From Flavobacterium enshiense (GTDB taxonomy: Bacteria; Bacteroidota; Bacteroidia; Flavobacteriales; Flavobacteriaceae), in contig NZ_CP090376.1 in assembly GCF_022836875.1 (NCBI RefSeq), forward strand, positions 124,001 through 188,000: a stretch of 64,000 nucleotides of DNA. The letters run 5' to 3'. Numbering within the stretch: the stretch's first letter is position 1; every line of letters begins with the position of its first letter. Both the position numbers and the translations under genes were made by a program. The notes below the pieces were generated by a model. That model was given only the letters and a program-made list of their open reading frames with translations. It did not search any database and was not told where the DNA came from. Shown piece after piece: positions 34,367 through 43,855 of this stretch.

Positions 34367-35917
34367 TTATTTTATTTCGTATACTACTGGAGCAACTCTA
34401 GGAGGTATAATTCCAGAAACTCCAATGATTTTAGTTTTGATATCAGAGATAGTGATAACATCACCTCTTCCTGCTTTAGCCATCGCAGCTTTACACCTAG
34501 CATCAACTCTGTCTCCGTTTACAATAACCGCAGCCTGACCAGGAGCTTTTAATGTAAACTGTGTTACTTGATACTGCAAGTCATATGCAAAATCTTCAAG
34601 CTTAGCAGTTATCTGAGAAACCTCTAATCTAGACTTAGCTCCTGAAGCAGTACCTGTTTGTCCACCAATAGCACCCATTGGAGGAGGGATATTTTTAATA
34701 CGGAACGCTTTTTTGTCCATTACAGTCTTACCATCAGGTAATTTACCTGTAACAGTAACCGTAACCTCACTACCTGAACCTGGTGTCAAGTTGTACTGAC
34801 CTGGCTTACCAGCTCTAGCTAAACCTGGAGCAGAAGCATTTACTTTATCATCAGAAATACCAGCAAATGAAATTGTCATTGGGTTAGCTAACCCTCTATA
34901 CACAACGTTCATTTTATCAGCAGAGATATTAGCTGAGTTTGGTCTTGGTACTACAACATATTTTTCTTTGAACTCAACTGGGATAGATTTTCCATCTTCG
35001 ATAAATGTAAATTTACCAGAGATTTCTTTTTCACCTACACCACCAGCAGTTGCATTGAATACTGCCTGACCGTTTTCAATTTTCGAGCTAGCTCCGTTTA
35101 CGTTGAAAGAGTTTGGAACTGTAGACTCGTCATAACGACCTAATACTACTTTTCCTTTTACAGCCTCTCCTTGGAAAACTACAGATTTTTCGAATACAAC
35201 GATTGCTTTGTAGTTTGACATTGAAGCCGCTTGAGCTGTAGTGTTACCAATTAAAGCATTGTAAATATCTTGCTCTGTTTTTTTGATATCACTTTGGATA
35301 GCTGATAATTTTGTTAATGAAGCTACTGCCGGGAAACCTTTGAAGTGGTAGTCTAAAAACAATTTAGTAACACCTTCTTTGTCTTTCACATCAGCTGTAC
35401 TGAATTTACCATTAACATCTTTAAGAATCGGTTGGAATTTCACGTCTTTTCCGATTACACCAGCGATACCATTTTTGAATTTATCAAACTGTGCGATGAT
35501 TTCTTTTCCTTTTTTAGAATAACCATCACCACTAAACCAAGCCTCATCAATTTTATCACCTTTATCCATTGACTCATATGGTAATTTACCATCTGCTTCT
35601 TTTTCAATATCTTTAGTGATCTCATTTTTTAAGCCCTGGATATAATCGTTAAATTCTTTAACAATAGGCTTGATTTCTTTTGCCTTTGCAAATGGAGCAC
35701 CGAACTGCGCAGCATTCTCTCCAGCTTTACTCTCTAATTGACCATATAAACTTCCGTTATATTCGTCTGAGAATTTATTAACGCCTTCGAATTTTTCATT
35801 CATCAAACCGAAAGCCGTTAGTACTTCTTTTGACATGTTTAATGCCAACATCGCGATGAAAACCAAGTACATTAGGTTAATCATCTTCTGTCTAGGACTT
35901 AATTTTCCTCCTGCCAT
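34367..35917 (-). CDS. gldM: type IX secretion motor protein GldM
   Basis: A 516-residue protein with a single N-terminal membrane helix (MINLMYLVFIAMLALNMSKEVLTAF) and a long periplasmic part with four beta-rich domains ending in ISDIKTKIIGVSGIIPPRV. GldM with GldL forms the proton-driven motor of the T9SS and spans the periplasm to reach GldKN. It lies 47 nt downstream of gldL. Confidence 0.96.
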   Translation of the reverse strand: MAGGKLSPRQKMINLMYLVFIAMLALNMSKEVLTAFGLMNEKFEGVNKFSDEYNGSLYGQLESKAGENAAQFGAPFAKAKEIKPIVKEFNDYIQGLKNEITKDIEKEADGKLPYESMDKGDKIDEAWFSGDGYSKKGKEIIAQFDKFKNGIAGVIGKDVKFQPILKDVNGKFSTADVKDKEGVTKLFLDYHFKGFPAVASLTKLSAIQSDIKKTEQDIYNALIGNTTAQAASMSNYKAIVVFEKSVVFQGEAVKGKVVLGRYDESTVPNSFNVNGASSKIENGQAVFNATAGGVGEKEISGKFTFIEDGKSIPVEFKEKYVVVPRPNSANISADKMNVVYRGLANPMTISFAGISDDKVNASAPGLARAGKPGQYNLTPGSGSEVTVTVTGKLPDGKTVMDKKAFRIKNIPPPMGAIGGQTGTASGAKSRLEVSQITAKLEDFAYDLQYQVTQFTLKAPGQAAVIVNGDRVDARCKAAMAKAGRGDVITISDIKTKIIGVSGIIPPRVAPVVYEIK

Positions 35918-35964
35918 TTTCTAATTAGTTTTTTAAAAAAATAAGTTAATAATTTTGAAACTAA

Positions 35965-36600
35965 TTAGCCTCTGTTACTCATTGCAGAAAGCATTCCGCC
36001 ATATACATTATTTAAAGAAGATAAATTTGCAGTCAATGATTGCATTTGATCTTTTAATTTCAAGTTGTTCTCAGCAACTTCTTTGTTGATTTCAGCATTA
36101 CGAGTAGCGCTATCCAACTGCATTTTGTACATACCGTTTAAAGTCTCCAACTGCGTAGCAGCTAAGCCCATTTCTTCAGCATATTTCTTTTGTGAAGCGA
36201 TAGCATCAACTGTAGGAGCCATGTTTTTAGCAGCACCTTCGAAGTTTTTAATACTGTTTCCTAAACTAGCCATTAACGCACCGTCAATTTTAGCTTCTTT
36301 CAACATGTTGTCTAATTTCTGAGATAACAAACCTTGAGCTTCTGTTGGGTTTTCAACTTTCTTTGCTTCTCTCTTTTTAGCCTCTCCACCTGCTAATTCA
36401 GGGTAAACTAAAGTCCAATCTAATTCTGTTTCTGTTTCGAAAGCTGACAATCCAAAGATTAATGCCTCAGTTCCCAAACCAATGATAAGGAATGTACCCG
36501 CTCCCGGCCAGTGCATAATTTTAAATAATGCTCCGATAATTACTACTGCTGCCCCCATACCGTAGGCAAAACTCATCACTTTTTTTGGTAATACTGCCAT
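35965..36600 (-). CDS. gldL: type IX secretion motor protein GldL
   Basis: A 211-residue inner membrane protein with two N-terminal helices (VMSFAYGMGAAVVIIGALFKIMHW and AGTFLIIGLGTEALIFGLSAF), including the conserved Lys/Glu-type charged residues used in proton coupling, and a long helical cytoplasmic tail. It pairs with GldM as the energy-transducing motor. Confidence 0.96.
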   Translation of the reverse strand: MAVLPKKVMSFAYGMGAAVVIIGALFKIMHWPGAGTFLIIGLGTEALIFGLSAFETETELDWTLVYPELAGGEAKKREAKKVENPTEAQGLLSQKLDNMLKEAKIDGALMASLGNSIKNFEGAAKNMAPTVDAIASQKKYAEEMGLAATQLETLNGMYKMQLDSATRNAEINKEVAENNLKLKDQMQSLTANLSSLNNVYGGMLSAMSNRG

Positions 36601-36650
36601 AATAAAAAATTTTAGTTAGTTAAGTTAATATAAAAATTGGTTAATTTTTC

Positions 36651-38051
36651 TTATTGCTGATTTCTAGTGTTACTTGTTCCCATGTAATCCTGAACCGTTC
36701 TGAATCCGATATATGATCTTGCAGAATCTGCATATTCATAATCACGTGTACTCACTTGCAAGAAATAAGCAACATCTTTCCAAGAACCACCACGTGTTAC
36801 TTTACGCATATTAGACAAATCCGGAACATTCGGGTTCATTGTAGACACATACTCATAAGCAGCAGGATCATACGAAGAATCAGTCCACTCAGCTACGTTA
36901 CCAGACATGTTATACAAATGGTATTCATTAGGCTCATAAGACTTAGCTTCTACTGTATACAAAGCACCGTCTGCTGCGTAATCTCCACGATTTGGCTTAA
37001 AGTTCGCCAAGAAACATCCTCTATCATTTTTAGCATAAGGACCTCCCCAAGGATATGTTCCAGACTCCAGACCTCCTCTTGCAGAATATTCCCACTCTGC
37101 CTCTGTTGGCAAACGGAATGAATTCACCTGATCTCTTCCTTTTTTCTTTTTGATATAAGAGTTCTTATTCATAGTTCTCCAAGCACAGAACGCTTTAGCT
37201 TGCTTCCAAGACACCCCAACTACAGGATAATCCCCATAAGCCTGGTGCCAAAAATAATCATTATGCATCGGCTCATTATAAGAATAAGCGAAGTCTTTAA
37301 TCCAAACTGTAGTATCAGGATAAATCTCAACATTTTCAGTTTTCATATACTTACTTCTCTTTGTTCTGCTACTTCCAACAGTTTTATCTTTCGCCGCAGC
37401 CTGAATATCCATCCAAGTATAACGGAATTTCAATTTAGAAACATCAAAAGTTCTCAATCCGTTATACGACTCAGTAGCCGGTAAATACAATGAATCCATT
37501 ACCTCTACATAATACTCATCTGGATATTTTTGAACATCATTATGCAATTTTACTTTTCTATTCAAACGTCTTCCCGCATAAGGATCTTCATCTGTACCTA
37601 CACTATAGTAGTTCTCATACATATATTTATCATATGCAGACATTTTAGTAGGATCTTGATCTTTAAAAGCAAAATCTCCGATACTACCACCTTTTCCACC
37701 GTTAGCCCCAGGCTTCTGACCTTGTTCATCAGCAAGAATAGCCAATCTTGTTCTGGTAATTGAATCTTTCACCCATTCCACAAACTGACGGTATTCGCTA
37801 TTTGTAATTTCCGTCTCATCCATATAGAACGAACGTACAGTAACAGTTTTAGTAGGCGCATCCTGAACATTAGCTAAATCATCATCTGATTTACCCATTA
37901 TAAATGCACCTCCCGGAACCAAAGTCATACCAAACGGCTTCTCAGGATGCCATTTTCTTCCTTTTACTCCTACTAGTTCACCTCTGTCGTTTTTATGACA
38001 ACTACTAAAGAACAATGAAACAAGTGCTGTAAACGCAATGAACTTCTTCAT
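36651..38051 (-). CDS. gldK: type IX secretion lipoprotein GldK (FGE-sulfatase fold)
   Basis: A 466-residue lipoprotein (lipobox FFSSC) with a formylglycine-generating-enzyme/SUMF1-type domain: LVPGGAFIMGKSD, FYMDETEITNSEYRQFVEW, PVVGVSWKQAKAFCAWR, RLPTEAEWEYSARGG, MSGNVAEWTDSSYD, KVTRGGSWKDVAY and GFRTVQDYMG. It builds the outer-membrane ring of the T9SS with GldN. It is first in the gldKLMN operon and has its own promoter candidate upstream. Confidence 0.96.
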   Translation of the reverse strand: MKKFIAFTALVSLFFSSCHKNDRGELVGVKGRKWHPEKPFGMTLVPGGAFIMGKSDDDLANVQDAPTKTVTVRSFYMDETEITNSEYRQFVEWVKDSITRTRLAILADEQGQKPGANGGKGGSIGDFAFKDQDPTKMSAYDKYMYENYYSVGTDEDPYAGRRLNRKVKLHNDVQKYPDEYYVEVMDSLYLPATESYNGLRTFDVSKLKFRYTWMDIQAAAKDKTVGSSRTKRSKYMKTENVEIYPDTTVWIKDFAYSYNEPMHNDYFWHQAYGDYPVVGVSWKQAKAFCAWRTMNKNSYIKKKKGRDQVNSFRLPTEAEWEYSARGGLESGTYPWGGPYAKNDRGCFLANFKPNRGDYAADGALYTVEAKSYEPNEYHLYNMSGNVAEWTDSSYDPAAYEYVSTMNPNVPDLSNMRKVTRGGSWKDVAYFLQVSTRDYEYADSARSYIGFRTVQDYMGTSNTRNQQ

Positions 38052-38090
38052 ATAAATCTTGGGTTAATTATATATTACATTTTAAGGGCG

Positions 38091-38121
38091 TAAACCTATT
38101 TATTTATTTTTTAAAAAGCAA
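38091..38121 (-). promoter_or_regulatory. promoter of gldKLMN
   Basis: On the minus strand TTG (38121-38119), a 20-nt spacer and TAGGTTTA (38098-38091) fit the Bacteroidota TTG-N17-23-TAnnTTTG pattern with one mismatch, about 40 nt before the gldK start. Confidence 0.55.
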
Positions 38122-38191
38122 TTTTTTTTTAAAAAAAACTTAAAAAAAACATTTTGTCACAAAACAGACAGGTTTATCGCATTTTTATTGA

Positions 38192-39340
38192 TTATACTAA
38201 ATTTTTCTTTTGAGCTTTCCACCATCTCTCAGGTATTTCCTGATCGATAGCACCCAAATAATCTTCATATGTACATGGTAATAACGTACTTCTTCTTAAT
38301 TTATTGTTAATACCAGATAAAAAAGGTATTTCAATCCACCAACGCTCGGTTTTGTCGCTTTTAAAGAAAATCAACTCCTCATCTTCAAGAGGCACTATGT
38401 ATTTCAAATAATCTTCTTTAGCACCAAATGGATATTCTTTGGAACGATAATGATACCCTTCTATAAAATACCATAAAACCTGAGCAATCAATACTGACTC
38501 CTTTTCAGAACCATTATGATTAAAAACTCCAAACGATGTTACCTTATCGCTTATTCCGGAGTAGCGCGAAAGTACACAAATTTCTTTTCCATTAAATCCA
38601 TTGGGATTAAATTTCACAAAATTTCCCGAATCTGCTGATTTTACCGAGGTTAAATCAATGGAAACCAAGTCCGCATCCCTAAAAACAGGCTCAGCTATAG
38701 CTGAATTATTACAAATTTCCCCTAATCGGTAAGCATCAAAATACAATTTCTCAATTAAATCGATTTCTTCCTGTGAATTGAAATAGGTCTGATATCCAAT
38801 ATTACTGTAATTGAACAGATTAGAAGGCTCTTCGACAATCATACCTGACAAGAAGGAATTGGCCGGCAATCCGTCCTCCTTTGCAAAATCAAATTTACTG
38901 TCTACAGAAACCACATTCACCATTTGTTCCAACTGATCATAAGCGCGGTACATTGCATAGGTCAAATCCTGTGATCCACCAATAACAATTGGCACAACCC
39001 TATTCTTTATCAAATGTGCCACCGCATTTTTCAACACATAATAAGTGTCTTCCAATGAATTTCCCGGAACAATATTTCCCAAATCCACAATCTGCGATTC
39101 CCAGTTTCCGGGAAACAGACTGTAAAACTCTTTTCGGACATGGGTTAAATCAACATCATAATTCCCTTCACCCAAACCACGACTATCCGTCACACCGATG
39201 ATTGCAATGGATGCTTTTTCAATATTCGGAAAATCGGTTTCGGAGTGAAACACAACTTTCCTACCCAAAGCCTGACTGCTCAAACCTTGAACAAATTCAA
39301 AAAAATCAGAATCCAGTGGCTGAAAAAAATCAAATACCAT
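38192..39340 (-). CDS. ureohydrolase-fold protein with degenerate metal site
   Basis: A 382-residue protein of the arginase/formimidoylglutamase superfamily judged by its core (IAIIGVTDSRG, PIVIGGSQDLTYAMYRAY, VNVVSVDSKFDF, LVSIDLTSVKSAD). The Mn-binding residues are largely gone: GGxH is GGSQ, DAHxD is DSKFD, and DxDxxDP is DLTSVKSAD. It is therefore unlikely to be an active ureohydrolase. It begins 2 nt after topA and lies upstream of gldK, so a structural or T9SS-linked role is possible. Confidence 0.78.
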   Translation of the reverse strand: MVFDFFQPLDSDFFEFVQGLSSQALGRKVVFHSETDFPNIEKASIAIIGVTDSRGLGEGNYDVDLTHVRKEFYSLFPGNWESQIVDLGNIVPGNSLEDTYYVLKNAVAHLIKNRVVPIVIGGSQDLTYAMYRAYDQLEQMVNVVSVDSKFDFAKEDGLPANSFLSGMIVEEPSNLFNYSNIGYQTYFNSQEEIDLIEKLYFDAYRLGEICNNSAIAEPVFRDADLVSIDLTSVKSADSGNFVKFNPNGFNGKEICVLSRYSGISDKVTSFGVFNHNGSEKESVLIAQVLWYFIEGYHYRSKEYPFGAKEDYLKYIVPLEDEELIFFKSDKTERWWIEIPFLSGINNKLRRSTLLPCTYEDYLGAIDQEIPERWWKAQKKNLV

Positions 39341-39342
39341 AT

Positions 39343-41844
39343 TTATTTCTTTTTAGCAGGTGCTTTTTTAGTTGTTGTTTTTTTGGCTGCAGTTTTCTTC
39401 GCTGGAGCTTTTTTCTCGATTAACTCTTTCACTTGCTCCAACGTCATTGCCGCCGCATCTACATCTTTGCTTAATTCGATTTTGATTTTTCCTTTGATAA
39501 TTACCGAACGGCCCCATCGTGCTTTTTCAACGACAATACCCTCAGCCTCCCAATTATGGATAACCTTATCGATATTCTTTTGCAATTTATCTTCAATCAA
39601 TTCTTCCACATCCGACTGCGAAAGATTATCAAAATTATATTTCTTACTTACATTGATAAACAAACCGCTCCATTTAATAAAAGGCCCGAAACGACCAACC
39701 CCCTTTTGAACCGGCTCATTCTTATAGGTAGCGATTGGCGCATCTGCTTTTGCCTTTTCATCAATCAGCTCCTGAGCTCTTTCCATGGTAACATCCAACG
39801 GATCTTCGCCTTTTGGTAAAGAAATAAAGACACTTCCGTGACGCACATACGGCCCAAAACGTCCATTACTTACTTCTACTTCTTCTCCTATATATGTACC
39901 CAATACTTTTGGAAGCAAAAACAAATTCAATGCTTCTTCTAAAGTGATACTACCAATATTCTGCTCAGTACGTAAACTTGCGAATTGTTTGTTCTCATCA
40001 TCGGCTTCTCCAATCTGTGCCATCGGCCCGAATTTACCCAAACGAACACTCACCTGCTTACCTGTTTTCGGGTCCGTACCTAAAATACGTTCTCCACTTT
40101 CTCTTTCGGCATTTTCTTCAACATTCTTAACAGTCGGATGGAAATGATTATAAAAATCGTTCATCATTTGAGCCCATTCGATATTCCCTTCTGCAATTTC
40201 GTCAAAATCCTGCTCCACTTTCGCCGTGAAATTATAATCCAGGATCGTCTCAAAATTCTTAACTAAAAAGTCCGTTACGATGGTTCCGATATCTGTTGGC
40301 ACCAATTTTCCTTTATCCGATCCGGTATTTTCTTTCAGTGATTTCTCCCCCACTTTTCCGGATTGAAGTGTCAATTGCGTATAATTTCGTTCCTGACCTT
40401 CCAGGTTTCCTTTCTCTACATATTGTCTGTTGATGATAGTAGAAATAGTTGGTGCATAAGTTGACGGACGACCAATACCAAGCTCTTCTAATTTCTTAAC
40501 CAAAGATGCTTCTGTGTAACGGGCAGCCGGACGCGTATATCGTTCCGTTGCCGTTATATAATTATTTTGAAGCCTTTCATTCACTTTCACAGCCGGCAAC
40601 ATTCCTTCCTGTTCTTCTTCATCTTCATCATGGCCTTCCAAATACACTTTCAGGAATCCTTCAAATTTGATGACCTCACCGGTTGCAACGAAAAGTTCAC
40701 TGTGATTATTGGCTTCGATTTTAACATTGGTACGCTCCAATTCCGCATCACTCATTTGGGATGCCAAAGTTCTTTTCCAGATCAAATCATATAAACGCGC
40801 CTGATCACGATCGATATTCACCGTATGACGTGACATGTCGGTCGGACGAATTGCCTCGTGGGCTTCCTGCGCTCCTTTACTTTTGTTAGCAAACGTTCTT
40901 GGCTTGGAGAATTCTTTTCCATAGAAAGAAACAATTTCAGCCTGAGCCGCATCCATAGCTTCTTTGGAAAGGTTCACACTGTCCGTTCTCATATAAGTAA
41001 TAAGTCCGGCCTCATACAAACGCTGTGCCAACTGCATGGTGATTCCAACAGGCAAGTACAATTTACGAGCCGCTTCCTGTTGCAAAGTCGATGTCGTAAA
41101 TGGAGCCGCCGGAGTTTTTTTGGTAGGCTTGGTTTCTAAATCCGCTACCTTATATATAGAACCGATATTCTGATTCAGAAAATCTTCGGCTTCTTTTTTC
41201 GTATTGAAGTTCTTTGGCAATTTCGCTTTAAACGTTTTACCTGCTTCGTTGGCAAATTCCGCCACAACTGAATACGAGGCTACCGCTTTAAAGTTCTGAA
41301 TTTCACGTTCGCGTTCCACTATCAATCGAACCGCTACCGATTGCACACGACCTGCCGACAAGCCGCCTTTGATCTTGCGCCATAAAACCGGTGACAATTC
41401 ATAACCCACCAAACGGTCCAACACCCTTCTGGCCTGTTGTGCATTTACCAAATTATAATCGATTCCTCTTGGGTTTTCGATTGCTTTTTGAATCGCGGTT
41501 TTTGTGATTTCGTGAAAAACGATACGTTTGGTTTTACTCGGATCCAATTTTAATTCTTCCGCCAAGTGCCATGAAATAGCCTCTCCCTCGCGGTCCTCAT
41601 CGGAAGCCAACCAAACCGTGTCTGCAGCTTTAGATAACGTTTTCAATTTGCTCACCAAGGCTTTTTTATCCGGAGAAACTTCGTACTTCGGTTTAAATCC
41701 ATTCTCAACATCCACACCTATTTCTTTAGACGGCAAGTCTGCAATATGCCCATAACTGGACTCTACCTGATACTCGCTCCCTAAAAACTTTTCTATGGTT
41801 TTCGCCTTTGCCGGTGACTCAACGATCACTAAATTCTTTGCCAT
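39343..41844 (-). CDS. topA: DNA topoisomerase I
   Basis: An 833-residue type IA topoisomerase: an N-terminal TOPRIM (KNLVIVESPAKAKTIEKFLG, ASDEDREGEAISWHL), the catalytic Tyr in LITYMRTDSVNLS, RVQSVAVRLIVEREREI, GIGRPSTYAPTISTI, then repeated C-terminal zinc-ribbon-like domains (KFGPMAQIG, RFGPYVRHG, GRFGPFIKWS). The last 30 residues are a Lys/Ala-rich tail (KKAPAKKTAAKK type) that may bind DNA. It relaxes negatively supercoiled DNA. The 284-nt gap on its 5' side holds only the glpD promoter. Confidence 0.96.
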   Translation of the reverse strand: MAKNLVIVESPAKAKTIEKFLGSEYQVESSYGHIADLPSKEIGVDVENGFKPKYEVSPDKKALVSKLKTLSKAADTVWLASDEDREGEAISWHLAEELKLDPSKTKRIVFHEITKTAIQKAIENPRGIDYNLVNAQQARRVLDRLVGYELSPVLWRKIKGGLSAGRVQSVAVRLIVEREREIQNFKAVASYSVVAEFANEAGKTFKAKLPKNFNTKKEAEDFLNQNIGSIYKVADLETKPTKKTPAAPFTTSTLQQEAARKLYLPVGITMQLAQRLYEAGLITYMRTDSVNLSKEAMDAAQAEIVSFYGKEFSKPRTFANKSKGAQEAHEAIRPTDMSRHTVNIDRDQARLYDLIWKRTLASQMSDAELERTNVKIEANNHSELFVATGEVIKFEGFLKVYLEGHDEDEEEQEGMLPAVKVNERLQNNYITATERYTRPAARYTEASLVKKLEELGIGRPSTYAPTISTIINRQYVEKGNLEGQERNYTQLTLQSGKVGEKSLKENTGSDKGKLVPTDIGTIVTDFLVKNFETILDYNFTAKVEQDFDEIAEGNIEWAQMMNDFYNHFHPTVKNVEENAERESGERILGTDPKTGKQVSVRLGKFGPMAQIGEADDENKQFASLRTEQNIGSITLEEALNLFLLPKVLGTYIGEEVEVSNGRFGPYVRHGSVFISLPKGEDPLDVTMERAQELIDEKAKADAPIATYKNEPVQKGVGRFGPFIKWSGLFINVSKKYNFDNLSQSDVEELIEDKLQKNIDKVIHNWEAEGIVVEKARWGRSVIIKGKIKIELSKDVDAAAMTLEQVKELIEKKAPAKKTAAKKTTTKKAPAKKK

Positions 41845-42068
41845 TTACTTTTTATTTATCCCGCAAAAGTATAGGATTTTTTTAAATATCACGTTTTTGA
41901 AATTTTAAAAGCAATTTTTGTCGATTAAAAACCCCGAAGGATGACTCCACTTGTACACAAAAAAGAAACCCTCCATTAATTAACAACAACACCATTTCGA
42001 AAGTTATACCTATATATATAATCAATATTACGGTTGATAAACACTTAAAAATAATTTCTCCTATTTCA

Positions 42069-42098
42069 TTGCACATCAAACAGCAAATTTGTACTTTG
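42069..42098 (+). promoter_or_regulatory. promoter of glpD
   Basis: TTG (42069-42071), a 19-nt spacer and GTACTTTG (42091-42098), one mismatch from TAnnTTTG, 30 nt before the glpD ATG. Confidence 0.55.
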
Positions 42099-42128
42099 TT
42101 AACACCTCAAAACAATTAATCCCTTTTA

Positions 42129-43697
42129 ATGAATCGAGAAGAGCAGTTATCCAAATTAAAACAAAACCCGGAATGGGATGTTATCATTATAGGTGGTGGT
42201 GCTTCCGGATTGGGAATTGCGCTCGATTCAGCAAGCAGGGGCTACAAAACTGTTTTGGTTGAAGCGGTTGATTTTGCCAAAGGCACCTCCAGCAGAAGCA
42301 CAAAATTAGCTCATGGAGGAATTCGTTACTTAGAACAACTAGATATTGCTCTAATACGCGAAGCCTTGAAAGAAAGGGAACTAATGCTAAAAAATGCCGG
42401 TCATCTGGTAAAAAGTCAGGCATTTGTCATTCCGGTATACAGTCGTCTTAATGGTTATTATTTCTCCACAGGCTTAAAAATATACGACTTACTGGCCGGC
42501 AGCACATGTTTTGGAAGTTCCCAATCGATATCCAAAGAAAAAACAATCGAATTACTACCGACAATAGCACAAAAAGGTTTGCAAAGCGGTATTCTTTATC
42601 ATGATGGCCAGTTTGACGACGCTCTTTACGCTATAAATCTTGCCCGTACCGCCATTGAAAAAGGAGCATGTCTTTTAAATTACGCCAAAGCCTTCGACAT
42701 CCTAAAAAACAATGAAAATCAAATTTCAGGCATCACAATAGAGGATCAGGAAACTGGAGAAAAATATGATCTGAAAGGCAAAGCAGTAATCAATGCAACC
42801 GGAGTATTTACGAATGACATCATGAGTCTGGACAGTTCAAGAAACAAAAAGTTCGTTATTCCGAGCCAAGGAATTCACCTGGTTTTTGACAAATCATTCC
42901 TACCTAGTGAAAACGCACTCTTAATTCCGAAAACCCGAGACGGCAGAGTACTTTTTATGGTACCTTGGCATGATAAAGTAATTGTAGGCACAACAGACAC
43001 TCCTGTTGATGAACCAAGCTTAGAACCCAAACCATTAGAAACAGAAATCAATTTCATTCTGGAAACGGCTCAGAATTTTTTATCAAAAAAACCACAACGA
43101 AGCGATGTCCTGTCTGTTTTTGCAGGATTAAGACCTTTGGCTTTACCAAAAAAAGAAGGGCAAGACCCGAAAGAAATATCCAGAAACCATCAGATTATTG
43201 TTTCTGACTCGGGTCTAATTTCAGTTATTGGAGGCAAATGGACGACGTATCGCAAAATTGCTGAAGACGTAGTAGACAAAGTAATCGAGATTCACCATTT
43301 ACCAAAAACTGAATGTAAAACCCGAAACATTGCGATTCACGGTCACACAACCGTTACAGAATCCGAACGGAAAAATCACTTGTCTGTTTATGGTACAGAT
43401 ATTTCGGAACTTTTAAAATTACAGGAAACCGAACCTGAGCTAAAGGAAAAACTACACCCCGATTATCCTAATACTTTATCAGAGGTGGTTTGGTCCATAC
43501 GAAACGAAATGGCCAGAACGGTGGAAGATATTTTAGCAAGACGGCTCCGGCTGCTTTTTTTAGACGCCCAAGCTGCTATCGAATGTACTGAAAAAGTCGC
43601 CAGCCTCTTATCGAAAGAACTAGGCAAAAACGCTGACTGGGAACAAAAACAAATTGCCGACTTTAAAAAAGTAGCGCAAGGTTATCTCCCACACTAA
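42129..43697 (+). CDS. glpD: glycerol-3-phosphate dehydrogenase
   Basis: A 522-residue FAD enzyme: the dinucleotide motif IIIGGGASGLGIALDSASRG, then SSRSTKLAHGGIRYLEQ, and an active-site region GKWTTYRKIAEDVVD. A C-terminal DAO_C domain includes EVVWSIRNEMARTVEDILARR. It oxidises sn-glycerol 3-phosphate to DHAP and passes electrons to the quinone pool. It appears monocistronic. Confidence 0.94.
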   Translation: MNREEQLSKLKQNPEWDVIIIGGGASGLGIALDSASRGYKTVLVEAVDFAKGTSSRSTKLAHGGIRYLEQLDIALIREALKERELMLKNAGHLVKSQAFVIPVYSRLNGYYFSTGLKIYDLLAGSTCFGSSQSISKEKTIELLPTIAQKGLQSGILYHDGQFDDALYAINLARTAIEKGACLLNYAKAFDILKNNENQISGITIEDQETGEKYDLKGKAVINATGVFTNDIMSLDSSRNKKFVIPSQGIHLVFDKSFLPSENALLIPKTRDGRVLFMVPWHDKVIVGTTDTPVDEPSLEPKPLETEINFILETAQNFLSKKPQRSDVLSVFAGLRPLALPKKEGQDPKEISRNHQIIVSDSGLISVIGGKWTTYRKIAEDVVDKVIEIHHLPKTECKTRNIAIHGHTTVTESERKNHLSVYGTDISELLKLQETEPELKEKLHPDYPNTLSEVVWSIRNEMARTVEDILARRLRLLFLDAQAAIECTEKVASLLSKELGKNADWEQKQIADFKKVAQGYLPH

Positions 43698-43794
43698 ACA
43701 CTTCAATAGAGAACCATTATACGGTGCCCTAACTACAGCTTTAAAGCAATCAAATAACAAGCTCCCAAAACTTTTGTTAAACAAATCTGACATC

Positions 43795-43826
43795 TTGTCA
43801 GAAAATAAAATTTAGTGCTATCTTTG
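43795..43826 (+). promoter_or_regulatory. promoter of miaB
   Basis: A consensus match: TTG (43795-43797), a 21-nt spacer and TATCTTTG (43819-43826), 29 nt before the ATG. Confidence 0.75.
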
Positions 43827-43855
43827 CCCTAAGATTTTACACTTTTAAGTGCTTT

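Noticed and set aside
39343..39420. Lys/Ala-rich repeat at the end of topA as a coding microsatellite
   Set aside because: Basic tails of this kind are ordinary in bacterial topoisomerase I and the codons are not a simple repeat.
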